A stretch of 20,658 nucleotides of DNA, from positions 3,974-24,631 of the forward strand of contig DIZT01000042.1 in assembly GCA_002427975.1 (NCBI GenBank), given 5' to 3'. This document shows, piece after piece, positions 1 through 6,911 of the stretch. The stretch's first letter is position 1; every line of letters starts with the position of its first letter. This stretch comes from Micrococcaceae bacterium UBA6021 (GTDB taxonomy: Bacteria > Actinomycetota > Actinomycetes > Actinomycetales > Micrococcaceae). The notes beneath the pieces were generated by a model. That model was not told where the DNA came from, did no database searches, and saw only the letters and a program-made list of their open reading frames with translations. The position numbers were made by a program, and so were the translations under genes.

Positions 1-191
1 ACCGGTGGCGGCGCGGGTTCCATGGTCCTCGTCGGGATTTGGGGCGATGGTGACGGGGTCCTCGTGGCGGGGACTGTGGTGACCGTTGACGGACCAGGTG
101 CCGGCGTGGCCGGATGGCCGCCGAAGCAGGCTCCCAGCAATAGGGTTGTGCCCAGCGCTGCGGCGGCAAACACCGGGCGGGGATTCTTCAT
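1..191 (-). CDS. Secreted lipoprotein, N-terminal part only (runs off left edge)
   Basis: The first 63 codons of a lipoprotein gene are present; the rest lies beyond the left edge. The start ATG at 191 is preceded by a strong ribosome site (AGGAGGG, about 4 bases upstream). The N-terminus is a classic type II signal peptide: Lys2 and Arg5, a hydrophobic stretch at residues 7-19, and the lipobox LGAC with the lipidated cysteine at residue 22. A Pro/Thr/Ser-rich linker follows (residues 27-63), as in many actinobacterial lipoproteins that carry a folded domain away from the membrane. That domain is not visible, so the function is unknown. The lipoprotein assignment is secure. Confidence 0.8.
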   Translation of the reverse strand, partial: MKNPRPVFAAAALGTTLLLGACFGGHPATPAPGPSTVTTVPATRTPSPSPQIPTRTMEPAPPP

Positions 192-520
192 CGTGCCCTC
201 CTGGAAGGCCCAACACGGAACGTCAGGCTTGTACCTTAATACGATCCCGGTGGCCTGCCGGTTCAACGCCGGGCTCGACACCTCCCCGGCCAGCGGAGCC
301 CAGGTATGAAACGCGCACCAGGACGGTCGGACCTCTCATCTCCTGGTCTCCGGAATGACCAGTGTTTTCAATGGGTGCGGGCCCGTATTTACGGCCTGGT
401 GGCACACCCTCCGCCCCGCCAGGGCCAGGCCCGGGAAATAGCCCGCCCGGATCAAAGGCGGGCGTACTGGCCGCTGGCCGCCTGCCTGCTGGCATCGGCC
501 GTGGACAGAATTCTGGACGT
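192..520. other. Non-coding stretch with a small hairpin
   Basis: No convincing gene is seen here: the open frames lack ribosome sites, normal codon bias and recognisable composition. The right part holds a perfect 7-bp inverted repeat, GCCCGCC at 441-447 and GGCGGGC at 457-463. It lies downstream of the minus-strand 50-aa frame and could be a weak terminator, though no T-run follows. The left end must contain the promoter of the lipoprotein gene that starts at 191. Confidence 0.4.
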
Positions 521-673
521 TCAGCCGCTCTCGCGGTCCAGGGTGGGGCTGCACTTGAGGTATCCGGACAACGCGTCAAAGGTGGTTCCGGTCAGAGCCA
601 GGACGTTCTCATCGGTGATGGTCATGGACTGGCCACTGATGGTGTCCACGCCGTCGGCGGGGCGTCGTATCAC
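521..673 (-). CDS. Possible 50-aa hypothetical protein or gene remnant
   Basis: A short reading frame opens with GTG at 673 and ends with TGA at 521. Third codon positions are strongly G/C, as in real genes of this genome, especially from the internal Met (residue 17) onward. The GTG overlaps the TGA that ends another G/C-biased frame just upstream on the same strand (about 671-790). That upstream frame has no ATG, GTG or TTG start. A stop/start overlap of this kind suggests two formerly coupled genes, now eroded. No clear ribosome site precedes the GTG and no family is recognised. It could equally be the tail of a decayed gene. Confidence 0.3.
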   Translation of the reverse strand: MIRRPADGVDTISGQSMTITDENVLALTGTTFDALSGYLKCSPTLDRESG

Positions 674-795
674 TCGTCGTCGTGGATTACTGAATCGGCC
701 AGCTTCCGCATGACCTGTACGGCGGTCACATCCGCGCAGACGGCTGGCAGCCGCGCCGCGAGGTCCTTGTGTAGCGTGGCGGGTACAGCGGAACA
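671..795 (-). pseudogene. Possible start-less gene remnant
   Basis: An open frame of about 40 codons ends at TGA 671-673 with the C-terminus VIHDDE. It has good G/C bias at third positions, but contains no usable start codon after the preceding stop. I read it as the C-terminal remnant of a gene whose 5' part is gone. It lies between the four-helix membrane protein gene (stop at 860) and the 50-aa frame. No family is recognised, and the call rests only on codon bias and the overlapping stop/start. Confidence 0.25.
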
Positions 796-859
796 CCACT
801 GCAGTTCCCAAAAATTTCAGTACCGTGAATACAAAGGACAAGGGCCGGAATGACTAGCA

Positions 860-1270
860 TCAGGGACCGCCGATTCCGAGGGCGGTCAGCAACACCAGCA
901 CGATGGTGGTGACGGCGAACAGGCCATGCGTGTAGACGACGGCAACCGGGAACCGCGCCTCCGGGGTGCCCTCGGTCCGGCTGCGCCTCCAGCGCAGGAA
1001 CATCACATCCCCGAGGATCGCGACGAGGACCAGAAGCCCGAAAGCGATCCAGGTCAGGATCGCGCTGCCGATGATGACGTAGACGATCCACACGACCAAG
1101 CCACTTGCGGCGAGGAGAAAGTGGCTGAAGATCAGCGGCGGGACGAGCCGGGTCGGGACGGTGGCGTCGCTCTGGGCGGCGCGCAGACCGCCTTTGCTCA
1201 GCCACAGGCCGAGCATGGTGAATCCAAGGCCTGCGGTGACGATCCAGGAGACGAGTGCGGCGATAGCCAT
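860..1270 (-). CDS. Four-helix integral membrane protein, function unknown
   Basis: This 136-aa protein is mostly membrane. Hydrophobic segments lie at about residues 3-24, 45-67, 69-90 and 113-133, with a basic loop (RWRRSR) between the third and fourth. The start ATG at 1270 is preceded by GAAGGA at a good distance; the frame remains open upstream, but that part is the shifted 3' end of the neighbour. It begins 4 bases after the stop of the DUF2231 gene, so the two were a translationally coupled pair. Such a pair suggests a small membrane complex, but no catalytic or metal site is evident. The gene looks intact, although its upstream partner is truncated and its original promoter has probably been lost. 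Confidence 0.75.
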   Translation of the reverse strand: MAIAALVSWIVTAGLGFTMLGLWLSKGGLRAAQSDATVPTRLVPPLIFSHFLLAASGLVVWIVYVIIGSAILTWIAFGLLVLVAILGDVMFLRWRRSRTEGTPEARFPVAVVYTHGLFAVTTIVLVLLTALGIGGP

Positions 1271-1274
1271 GGAA

Positions 1275-1765
1275 TTAGTCCTTCGCTGTGGTGGTCGGGT
1301 CGAAACCGGCGGACTGGGTGTCCTCGTTGGCAACGCGGACGCCGTATTGGAAGGCGAGTTTGCCGCCGAGATATCCGGAGACGCCGAGTACAGCGATGCT
1401 GACGGCCGACATGATGATCAGCCCGGTTGGCACCGGCCCGTGCTGGCCGGGCCTGAGGAGGAAATTGACCAGGTAGGCGACGGTGACGGTGAGATTCAGG
1501 CCCACGTGCACCAGGGCGGTGCGGAAGGCCCGGGTGCCGGTCGGGATGGCGAACAGGTCAAGGAATCCAACCAGCGCGGCTGCCGCCGCGCCCAGCACGC
1601 CGATGGCGATCAGCCACCGCGAGCCCGTCGCCAACGCGGCCGCATCGCCGCTGACGAGGCGAGAGCCGATATCGAAAACGAAGCTGGCCACCCACGCCCC
1701 GATCGGCACGGTGACCAGGATCGGGTGGAACGGATGGCCGTAGGGACCGGCGAGGACAGTGACCG
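1275..1765 (-). pseudogene. DUF2231 membrane protein, 5' end lost at IS junction
   Basis: The frame ends at TAA 1275-1277 and encodes about 160 residues resembling DUF2231 membrane proteins. It begins around VLAGPYGHPFHPIL, the family's His/Pro-rich first segment, and continues through several hydrophobic helices to an acidic tail. Family members normally start a few residues before this motif. Here no ATG, GTG or TTG occurs in frame at a sensible place. Going upstream the frame simply continues into antisense of a transposase, up to an ATG at 1994 that is not credible. I infer that insertion or deletion at about 1755-1775 removed the start codon and promoter. DUF2231 has no firmly established biochemical role. 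Confidence 0.7.
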
Positions 1766-2573
1766 GTTCCTTGGCCCGACCCTGTCGGATGCGGAGCTGC
1801 TCTGCCTGGCGGTGGCGCAGCAAATGCTCGGATACTCCTCCGAAACCAGGTGGATCCGTTACGCCCGCACGCACCTGACCGGCATGTTCCCTGGCATCCC
1901 ACAGCAGCCCGGCTACAATAAACGGCTCCGGGCCGCCGGGACACTGATCTCGGCGACGATCACGGCCCTGGCCAAAGACACCCCGTCCTGGCATGACGTG
2001 CTCCGGCTGGTCGATTCCACACCGCTGCCCTGCGGGATGTCACGGGAAACCGTCAAACGCAGCGATCTCGCCGGGCATGCCGGCTACGGCTACTGCGCTT
2101 CGCATTCCCGCTACTTCTGGGGCTTCCGCCTGTACCCGATCAGCACCCCGGAAGGAATGCCGGTCATCTGGGGCCTGGCGAACCCGAAAATCGGGGAACG
2201 CGAAGTCACCCAGGCGCTGCTGGAAAAGGACCACCATCTCGTCCAGGCAGGCCAGATCATCCTGGGCGACAAAGGCTTCGCCGGCAAAGACTTCGAACGG
2301 TTCATCACCGAAGACCTCGGCGCCCACCTCATCAGACCCGACCGCAAGGACGAGAAACCACGCTTCGGCAAACTCGGCGGCATCCGGCAATGGATCGAGT
2401 CAGTCTTCGACACCCTCAAAGGCCAGCTCACCCTCGAAGAACACGGCGGGCGCACCCTTGAAGGCGTCTACACACGCGTCGCGGCACGGCTACTCGCCCT
2501 CGCGGCCGGAATTTGGCACAACTGGCTGACCGGCACGCCCCGAAAACGTTCGCTGATCGCCTACGACCACTGA
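1760..2573 (+). pseudogene. IS982-family transposase, N-terminally truncated
   Basis: About 270 C-terminal residues of a DDE transposase are readable up to the stop at 2571-2573. The IS982 hallmarks are clear: LSDAELLCLAVAQ near the start, then RWIRYARTHL and GYNKRLRAA. The catalytic region has LVDSTP (first Asp), TVKRSDLAG, GYCASHSRYFWG, ILGDKGF (second Asp) and WIESVFDTLKGQ (Glu). The protein ends with the typical RSLIAYDH. The three acidic residues are intact, but the usual N-terminal 50 or so residues are missing. Upstream the frame runs into antisense DUF2231 sequence with no proper start. The element is therefore a 5'-truncated remnant, probably immobile. A right terminal repeat may lie in the AT-richer 2574-2597. 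Confidence 0.85.
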
Positions 2574-2625
2574 ATCCAATAGGAATTAATCATCTAGTCC
2601 CGCCTTCTCCTCCGGCTGGTCGTTC

Positions 2626-3087
2626 CTAGCTGCTGTTGCCGGTGATCTGCCGACCGCCAATTGAACCGAGGTGAACATAGCCGACCAAAGTGACATGCTG
2701 CATAGTGCACGGTCCGCTGGTGCTTGTGCCGGTCACGGTGATCGTGACGCTGGCAGTGGACTCCGTGAGCCGAACTTTTTCCGGGGTGCTGCAACCCGCT
2801 GAGGACGCAGATAGGTAGATCCGGTTCTCTTGATGGTCCACTCGGATCAGGTGCCACGGCACGGTCGCAGCAGGGCCTGTGGTTTGGTCTACGGCCAGTT
2901 CCTGATAGTCCGGAATTATCGTCGCTATGCCCGGTTGCTCGGGGAAGCTCTTACTTGGAGGTGCGGCGATGCCCGCAGGCGGCCCCGGCTCCTCGGCGCA
3001 CCCGCCCAATGAAGCCGTTGAGGACACCGCCAACGCGGCGACCAAGAATGACATCCGCATAGGCCCGATACTTCGACTCCACGCCAT
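2626..3087 (-). CDS. Hypothetical lipoprotein
   Basis: The 153-aa product has a lipoprotein signal: basic residues before a hydrophobic stretch (about residues 13-26), then SLGGC with the lipidated cysteine at residue 30. A short Pro-rich linker follows, then a roughly 100-residue domain rich in Ser, Thr and Val that looks all-beta. Two further cysteines may form a disulfide. The tail pattern (PCT, then LVGYVHLGSIGGRQ) resembles unassigned exported proteins of actinobacteria. The start could be ATG 3087 or ATG 3060; neither has a strong ribosome site, and both leave the lipobox intact. It sits alone between the IS remnant and the LysR stub. Function is unknown. Confidence 0.65.
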   Translation of the reverse strand: MAWSRSIGPMRMSFLVAALAVSSTASLGGCAEEPGPPAGIAAPPSKSFPEQPGIATIIPDYQELAVDQTTGPAATVPWHLIRVDHQENRIYLSASSAGCSTPEKVRLTESTASVTITVTGTSTSGPCTMQHVTLVGYVHLGSIGGRQITGNSS

Positions 3088-3198
3088 TACTGCACCATAC
3101 GTCCAGAGGATCGTGGCCGGAACAGTGCAACCTAAACTCAAACGCGCCGCTGGCCGCTCTCCGGACCCCGCGCCGGTCAGCACGGAAAAGAAGACCGG

Positions 3199-3503
3199 TC
3201 AGCCGAGGACGCGGCCGGGCGGGTCGGCCGGCGTCGGCATGATCTGTTCGAAGGTGTCCAGCACCGCCTGGATGGCGCGGCCAACGCCCTGGTCCCGCCA
3301 CACCACGGCCACGGCTAGGTGCGTCCGCGGCTCGGCCAGTTCCCGGTAGACCAGGCCCGGCGGATTGATGTGGCGGACCGAAGGCAACGTCAGGGTAACG
3401 CCCACACCGGCCGCCCACTAGGCTCAGAACGGCGTAGTAGTCCGGGGCCTCCTGCATCACCCGCGGCGAAAACCCCGCTTCCAGGGCCAGCCGCGCGTGC
3501 TCC
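3199..3503 (-). pseudogene. LysR-type regulator, C-terminal stub with frameshift
   Basis: Two adjacent minus-strand frames together give about 100 residues of the end of a LysR effector-binding domain. The first part reads MQEAPDYYAVLSLVGG. The second continues as GVTLTLPSVRHINPPG, followed by LVYRELAEP and the AVVWRDQ segment, ending at TAG 3199-3201. An intact gene should read LVGAGVGVTL at the join. One extra G at about 3407-3416 breaks the frame. The DNA-binding domain and some 200 further residues are absent. The stub begins within a few bases of the stop codon of the 3505-4143 gene, marking a deletion junction. It cannot act as a regulator. Confidence 0.75.
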
Positions 3504-3504
3504 C

Positions 3505-4143
3505 TTACGGAAGCACATTCGCGTTAATGACGTTTCCGCCGTCGGCCGTGACGTAGCAGTCCACCCGCCGGTCGCCCGATTCCCAGCTGGTGCTGCTGGG
3601 GTAGGCCCGCTGGAAGTTCAGCGTGTACCCGTTGGCCGCCGGCGCCAGCCTGGCCGCGTGGCAGGCTTCCAGCGCCTTGGCGGCGAGGGCCTCCCGGCCC
3701 GGATAGGAGCCGACGGCGGGGTAGCGGAAGGCGGCGACGAGCTGGGCCGAGTGGCCGGTATCGCAGGCCACAACCGTGGACCGCAAGGCCGCGGGATCAA
3801 AATCCTTGAAGCAGTCGCCCAGCCGGTAGTCCGGCGGCTCCACGCCCTCCCGGGGGAGGGGGAGCGGGGTGGCCAGGGGAGTGGGTGAGATTTCCACGGT
3901 CCCCGAGCCGCCGTCGGAAGTCGGTGCTGGCCCGGAGTCCAGCCGCATGGCGAGCCACACCAGGCCTCCCACCACACCCAGGAGAAACACCACGAAGGCT
4001 GCCTTCAGGAGCGTTGATGCGACCCGCCGGGGCTTCCGGGCAGGGGGCCGTGGGGGAGCTGCCGGGGCGGCCACCTGCGGCAGCCCCGCTGTGGGCGGAG
4101 CGGCAGGTTTCGGCGGGATGGGGCGCGGTTCCTGGTTATCCAT
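3505..4143 (-). CDS. Membrane-anchored Septum_form-like protein
   Basis: This 212-aa protein has a Pro/Ala-rich cytoplasmic N-terminus (residues 1-36), a basic patch (KPRR, 37-40), one membrane helix (about 46-66), a Ser/Thr/Pro linker, and an extracytoplasmic domain from about residue 105. That domain shows the Septum_form pattern: YRLGDCF, VVACDTGHSAQLVA, SYPGREAL, then a W-x-x-GDR-x-V-x-C ending. Its four cysteines (111, 127, 161, 196) probably form two disulfides. The family name comes from a proposed septation link and does not prove a role. The start ATG 4143 has a strong AGGAGGGG site. The gene is followed immediately by the LysR stub. Confidence 0.75.
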   Translation of the reverse strand: MDNQEPRPIPPKPAAPPTAGLPQVAAPAAPPRPPARKPRRVASTLLKAAFVVFLLGVVGGLVWLAMRLDSGPAPTSDGGSGTVEISPTPLATPLPLPREGVEPPDYRLGDCFKDFDPAALRSTVVACDTGHSAQLVAAFRYPAVGSYPGREALAAKALEACHAARLAPAANGYTLNFQRAYPSSTSWESGDRRVDCYVTADGGNVINANVLP

Positions 4144-4417
4144 CCGGATACCCCTCCTGGGTTTCGCCTTAAGATGCGGCCGCTCCGTGCACCCGGATCG
4201 GCAGCTGATGAAGAGACTCTATCCAACAAAAAAGCCGGAAACCCTGCGCGCCGCAGCGGAAAGGGTACCCGACAGGGCGCTTCCGCGCACGGGCTGGCAA
4301 GCACCGCGCGCGGAAAGCATGTAATCTAGGTGTTACGACAAATTGACCAAACATTCCGGGGCCTCACCGATAGCCAAGGTGACCACCTCCGGTCCGAGTA
4401 CAAAAGGGGGTCACGCC
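4144..4417. other. Divergent intergenic region with candidate promoter for DUF3073
   Basis: No gene is seen. On the plus strand a -10-like TAATCT (4322-4327) without a clear -35 lies about 90 bases before the DUF3073 start. A second option is TTGACC near 4348 with a poor -10. A palindromic GC patch (CTGCGCGCCGCAG, about 4244-4256) lies next to an A-run that is a T-run on the minus strand. It resembles a minus-strand terminator, but no minus-strand gene ends there. Confidence 0.35.
4379..4414 (+). promoter_or_regulatory. Possible RBS-masking hairpin before DUF3073
   Basis: GTGACC (4379-4384) can pair with GGTCAC (4409-4414), extended by CC/GG past a one-base bulge. The right arm includes part of the AAAAGGGGG ribosome site (4402-4410) that serves the ATG at 4418. 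Folding would hide that site, so the stem could tune translation of the DUF3073 gene. Only the pairing is seen; regulation is an inference. Confidence 0.35.
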
Positions 4418-4651
4418 ATGGGGCGCGGCCGTCAAAAGGCAAAAGCTACCAAGCAGGCTCGGGATATTAAGTACTATTCCCCGAACACTGACTATTCAGC
4501 CCTCCAGCGCGAGCTCAAGGGCCCTGAAGGTCGTGCCACGAGCCATTTCGCGAATGAACCGGTTGAACCGGACTATTCGGCTTATGTGGATAAGTACGCG
4601 GACGATTTGGAAGAAGACGACGACGAGGTAGACACCCGTCGGATCGGCTAG
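4418..4651 (+). CDS. DUF3073 family protein
   Basis: The 77-aa product starts MGRGRQKAKATKQARDI, the hallmark of DUF3073, a short actinobacterial family. It goes on with KYYSPNTDYSALQREL and ends in a very acidic stretch (residues 63-72). The basic N-terminus and acidic C-terminus suggest nucleic-acid or protein binding, but no function is established. The ATG at 4418 was chosen over an upstream ATG at 4343 because family conservation begins here and AAGGGGG lies just before it. The gene lies near purF-purM, as in mycobacteria, where the equivalent gene is also close to purM. A strong terminator lies about 140 bases downstream. Confidence 0.9.
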   Translation: MGRGRQKAKATKQARDIKYYSPNTDYSALQRELKGPEGRATSHFANEPVEPDYSAYVDKYADDLEEDDDEVDTRRIG

Positions 4652-4794
4652 TTGTCGCAAACCGGTTCCGCCGCAAGGTGGCCGGCCCGTGACGCCGCAG
4701 TACATTCGGACGCCGCATTTGTTCGCGAGTACAGCGCTTCTTTTCAGCACCCCGGATCCCGAGCGGACCCGTGGCGCTGGCCTCAGTTATCAGG

Positions 4795-4837
4795 CCCGTT
4801 GCCTGCGCCGGAACCCGGTGCAGGCGGCGGGTTTTTT
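4795..4837 (+). terminator. Strong intrinsic terminator
   Basis: A 17-bp stem pairs 4795-4811 with 4815-4831 around a three-base AAC loop, with only three G-T wobbles, and is followed directly by six T (4832-4837). It is oriented to end transcription from the DUF3073 gene and shields the VOC gene that starts 50 bases later. Confidence 0.85.
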
Positions 4838-4887
4838 GGTGTTGACTGGAGGCGTTGATGCGATCTGCCGCCACGAAAGGACCTCCC

Positions 4888-5667
4888 ATGCCAGGAAACT
4901 CCTCATCCCCCACATACCGTCACGGCGAACCGTGCTGGGCTGACGTCCAGACCCGCGACGTGGAAGCAGCCAAGGCCTTCTACGCAGCGGTGTTCGGCTG
5001 GACGTTCAAGGACCTGCCCACGCCCGACGGCCGCAGCTACGCCCAGGCCTTCGTGGGGGAGGACCTGGTGGCCGTGGTGGCCCCGCAGAACCCGCACCAG
5101 GAGTCGTTGGGCACCGACGCCCAGTGGAACATCTACTTCGCCGCGGAGGACGCCGGTGCACTGGCCGAGGAAGTGTCCCACGCGGGAGGCTCCGTGCAGT
5201 TCGGCCCCGAGGACGTGGCGGACACCGGCGTGATGGTCTTTGTGGATCCTCCCGGCGGCGGAACCACCGGCGTGTGGCAGCCCGGCACGCACACCGGCTC
5301 CGGCCGGTACAACGAGGCCGGCGCGCTCTCCTGGACGGAACTGCTGACGCCCGAGCCGCAGGCCGCCGTCGGGTTTTTCCAGCAGCTGTTCGGCCACGAG
5401 GTGACCGAGTATCCCCAGGACGACGGCGGCACCTACTCAACGCTGATGGTGAACGGCGCAGAGGTGGCCGGGGTAGTCGCGGCCGGGGCGCCTGCCCGGT
5501 GGCAGATCTACTTCGGCGTCACCGACGTGGCCGACGCCGTACGGAAGGCTGTGGCGGCGGGGGCGGAAGTGCTGATTGCGCCAGAGCCGGATGACGAGGA
5601 GACGCCCGGTGCCACGGCCACTCTCAAGGACCCGCAGGGCGGTGTGTTCAGCCTGCTGGAGGTTTAA
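4888..5667 (+). CDS. Double VOC (glyoxalase-fold) protein, CFP-30B-like
   Basis: This 259-aa protein contains two VOC (glyoxalase/bleomycin-resistance fold) modules, at about residues 13-131 and 145-257. Each opens with the usual W-x-x-L/V start and an F-Y or F-F-x-x-L/V-F-G segment (KAFYAAVFGW; VGFFQQLFGH) and ends with a D-P-x-G-G motif (DPPGGGTTGVW; DPQGGVFSLLEV). Length and layout match the actinobacterial family of mycobacterial CFP-30B (Rv0577, about 261 aa). The reaction of these proteins is not settled; metal-dependent detoxification is possible. ATG 4888 follows GAAAGGA, and an upstream in-frame ATG at 4858 lacks a site. The protein has no signal peptide and should be cytosolic. Confidence 0.85.
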   Translation: MPGNSSSPTYRHGEPCWADVQTRDVEAAKAFYAAVFGWTFKDLPTPDGRSYAQAFVGEDLVAVVAPQNPHQESLGTDAQWNIYFAAEDAGALAEEVSHAGGSVQFGPEDVADTGVMVFVDPPGGGTTGVWQPGTHTGSGRYNEAGALSWTELLTPEPQAAVGFFQQLFGHEVTEYPQDDGGTYSTLMVNGAEVAGVVAAGAPARWQIYFGVTDVADAVRKAVAAGAEVLIAPEPDDEETPGATATLKDPQGGVFSLLEV

Positions 5668-5683
5668 CGCAGGAGGCTTAACG

Positions 5684-5745
5684 CATCGAGTGCTCCGTAG
5701 CGGCCGTTTTCAACGTTCAAAAGGGCGGTTACGGAGCACTCGATG
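5684..5745. terminator. Long inverted repeat between convergent genes
   Basis: A perfect 16-bp inverted repeat (5684-5699 with 5730-5745) encloses a 30-base centre with partial GCCGTTTT/AAAAGGGC pairing. It lies between the stop of the VOC gene and the stop of purM, which converge, and probably terminates both. There is no long T-run after either arm, so strength is uncertain. Size and centre resemble the element at 9010-9070. Confidence 0.65.
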
Positions 5746-5750
5746 AGGGT

Positions 5751-6911
5751 TTAGGCGTAGGCGTTGACCAAGCGGACAGCGCCGCCGTCGACGCCCTTGG
5801 CGCCCTGGACGTAGTCCGGACCGGACTTGAGGATGGAATCCGAGTCCGCGGTAACCGTGCCCATGACCCAGGACGGCACGCCGCGGTCGTTGAGGCGGGC
5901 CACGGCGGCGTTGGCAGCTTCGGCGGACACGATGGCCACCATGCCCACGCCGAGGTTCAGCGTGCGCTCCAGGTCGGCCAGCGGAACATTGCCCAGCTCG
6001 GAGACCAGCTTGAAGATGGCCGGCAGTTCCCAGGTGGCGCGGTCAACCGTGGCCACGAGGCCCTGCGGCAGCACGCGGGCCAGGTTGGCGGCCAGGCCGC
6101 CGCCGGTGACGTGGCTGAAGCCGTGCACGGCGTTTGCGCTGTTCACCGGGAAGGCACGGGCCAGGTCCAGGCAGTCTGCAGCGTAGACGCGGGTGGGCTC
6201 CAGCAGTTCCTCACCCAGCGTGCGGCCGAGTTCGGAGACCTGGCGGTCCAGTGCCCAGCCGGCGTGGTTGATGACGCGGCGGACCAGTGAGTAGCCGTTG
6301 GAGTGCAGGCCGGAGGAGGCCATGCCGATCACTACGTCGCCGGCGCGGACGCGGTCCGGGCCGAGCAGGTCGGAGGCTTCCACAACACCGGTGGCGGCAC
6401 CGGCGACGTCGTATTCGTGCTCGCCCAGCAGGCCGGGGTGCTCGGCTGTTTCGCCGCCCACCAGGGCGGTGCCGGCCACGGAGCAGGCCGCGGCGATGCC
6501 ACGGACGATGTCCGCGATGCGCTCCGGGACAACCTTGCCGCAGGCGATGTAATCGGTCATGAAGAGCGGCTCGGCGCCGACCACCACGATGTCGTCCACC
6601 ACCATGCCCACCAGGTCAAAGCCGATGGTGTCGTGGATGTCCATGGCCTGGGCGATGGCAACCTTGGTGCCCACGCCGTCGGTGGACGTGGCCAGCAGCG
6701 GGCGCTTGAAGGTCAGCAGCCTCGAGACGTCGTACAGGCCGGCGAAGCCGCCCACGCCGCCGATGACAGAGGAATTGTGGGTGGCCTTGACGGCACCCTT
6801 CATCAGCTCCACGGCGCGGTCGCCGGCTTCAACGTCAACACCGGCAGAGGCATACGTGATACCTGCGGGGCTCTGTGGGCTGTTGCCGGCGGCGGGGGTT
6901 GCGGAAGTCAT
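5751..6911 (-). CDS. purM: Phosphoribosylformylglycinamidine cyclo-ligase (AIR synthase)
   Basis: PurM closes the imidazole ring in purine synthesis, converting FGAM plus ATP to AIR in the cytosol. The 386-aa product is somewhat longer than the usual 340-350 owing to an N-terminal Ala/Pro-rich lead. Family motifs are in order: ITYASAGVDVEAGDRAVE (residues 18-35), the Gly-rich IGGVGGFAGLYD (50-61), DGVGTKVA (78-85), GFDLVGMVVDDIVVVGAEPL (97-116) and VGGETAEHPG. ATG 6911 overlaps the purF stop by four bases (ATGA), so the two genes are translationally coupled. The gene ends at the long inverted repeat shared with the VOC gene. Confidence 0.97.
   Translation of the reverse strand: MTSATPAAGNSPQSPAGITYASAGVDVEAGDRAVELMKGAVKATHNSSVIGGVGGFAGLYDVSRLLTFKRPLLATSTDGVGTKVAIAQAMDIHDTIGFDLVGMVVDDIVVVGAEPLFMTDYIACGKVVPERIADIVRGIAAACSVAGTALVGGETAEHPGLLGEHEYDVAGAATGVVEASDLLGPDRVRAGDVVIGMASSGLHSNGYSLVRRVINHAGWALDRQVSELGRTLGEELLEPTRVYAADCLDLARAFPVNSANAVHGFSHVTGGGLAANLARVLPQGLVATVDRATWELPAIFKLVSELGNVPLADLERTLNLGVGMVAIVSAEAANAAVARLNDRGVPSWVMGTVTADSDSILKSGPDYVQGAKGVDGGAVRLVNAYA

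Noticed and set aside
223..579. 118-codon minus-strand frame near the left end
   Set aside because: Pro/Gly/Arg-rich random composition, no ribosome site, and overlap with the better-biased 50-aa frame.
1161..1759. N-terminal extension of the transposase frame
   Set aside because: These codons are antisense to DUF2231 and the four-helix gene and show no transposase similarity.
4225..4290. Minus-strand hairpin plus T-run upstream of the Septum_form-like gene
   Set aside because: The stem is interrupted and no minus-strand gene ends before it, so a terminator call is not supported.
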